Part shown: positions 5,820 through 6,160 of the stretch, one piece after another
How positions within the stretch are numbered: position 1 is the stretch's first letter
Layout of the letters: the number at the start of each line of letters is the position of its first letter
Assembly (NCBI GenBank): GCA_020199975.1
Contig: JAIVJP010000441.1
Coordinates: 1 to 6,160, forward strand
Length of the DNA: 6,160 nucleotides
DNA from: Acidobacteriota bacterium
GTDB lineage: Bacteria; Acidobacteriota; Blastocatellia; Pyrinomonadales; Pyrinomonadaceae
Direction: 5' to 3'
Translations under genes and position numbers: made by a program
The notes under the pieces: generated by a model
What the model was told of the DNA's origin: nothing
What the model saw: only the letters and a program-made list of their open reading frames with translations
The model's database searches: none

Positions 5820-6160
5820 ATGAAACGAATCACGCTTTTTCTTCTTCTCCTGTTTCTTGTTTTCTTCGAGACCCGCGCGCAGAACTGGCCGCAGTTCCGC
5901 GGCCCGAGCGCCTCGGGAGTCGTCGAAGGACAGGCCGCCATCGTCACTTGGGACGCGCAAAAATCTGTCAACACTCGTTGGAAGACTGCCATACCAGGAC
6001 TCGCACATTCCAGCCCGGTCGTCTGGGGTAACAAGATATTCGTCACCACTGCCATCAATAGTGCCGCAAAAGACGAGACGCGCTATGGCCTTTACGGCGA
6101 CGTCGCACCGGTGAAGGACGATCCCAAACACGCGTGGAAGGTTTTCGCGCTCGATAAACG
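5820..6160 (+). CDS. Secreted PQQ-like beta-propeller protein, N-terminal part (runs off the window)
   Basis: The ATG at 5820 is followed by 113 complete codons without a stop. The signal peptide MKRITLFLLLLFLVFFETRA (cleavage likely after residue 20) precedes QNWPQFRGPSASGV, the propeller-family opening. WKTAIPGLAHSSPVVWGN and KVFALDK mark the first blade. The same landmarks occur in the minus-strand gene ending at position 1: 'QNWP.FRG..ASGV', WKTAIPGL, 'VWGN', 'KH.W' and ALDK. The two are therefore close paralogues in opposite orientation. The gene follows the ankyrin gene by 121 bp and could be co-transcribed, but the heptamer hairpin lies between them. It is probably exported, with unknown ligand. 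No haem motif is seen in the portion available. Confidence 0.88.
   Translation, partial: MKRITLFLLLLFLVFFETRAQNWPQFRGPSASGVVEGQAAIVTWDAQKSVNTRWKTAIPGLAHSSPVVWGNKIFVTTAINSAAKDETRYGLYGDVAPVKDDPKHAWKVFALDK

Noticed and set aside
5702..6031. Open frame starting MVSCQLSVVSSQ downstream of the ankyrin gene
   Set aside because: Its N-terminus is only the translated heptamer array, and the rest overlaps the real propeller gene in another frame.

Overview
The window looks like chromosomal DNA of a Gram-negative, free-living bacterium of roughly 50-55% G+C (judged by eye). An Acidobacteriota member is my best guess. It rests on several secreted PQQ-like beta-propeller paralogues side by side, a secreted ankyrin protein with a DUF3471-like tail, and dispersed extragenic repeats. 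The assignment is inference; no marker gene is present.

Layout: Three genes lie on the minus strand. Read in transcription order they are a propeller with Ig-like and lectin-like C-terminal domains (4664 down to about 2599, frameshifted near its 3' end), a second propeller (2503-1013), and the N-terminal 237 residues of a third (713 to beyond position 1). A 174-bp divergent intergenic region (4665-4838) separates them from two plus-strand genes: an exported ankyrin-repeat protein (4839-5698, broken by an apparent one-base frameshift near 5360) and the first 113 codons of a fourth propeller (5820 to beyond 6160). The fourth propeller is a close paralogue of the partial gene at the other end of the window, in the opposite orientation.

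All five products carry Sec-type signal peptides, so the locus encodes exported proteins. The propellers lack haem-binding CXXCH motifs in the parts seen. They look like PQQ-domain or BamB-like scaffolds rather than quinohaemoprotein dehydrogenases; no substrate can be read from the sequence.

The spaces between genes are full of structured repeats. The 299-bp gap at 714-1012 is almost entirely a composite inverted repeat. Two other places (2422-2604 and 5698-5801) hold tandem heptamers with a conserved CAGT core, arranged as facing inverted arrays. One of these arrays runs inside a coding region and encodes the hydrophobic core of a signal peptide, and its partner supplies the stop codon of the upstream gene. 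These repeats and the two frameshifts are the most noteworthy things here. I see no phage, CRISPR, transposase, RNA gene or clearly new enzymatic system.
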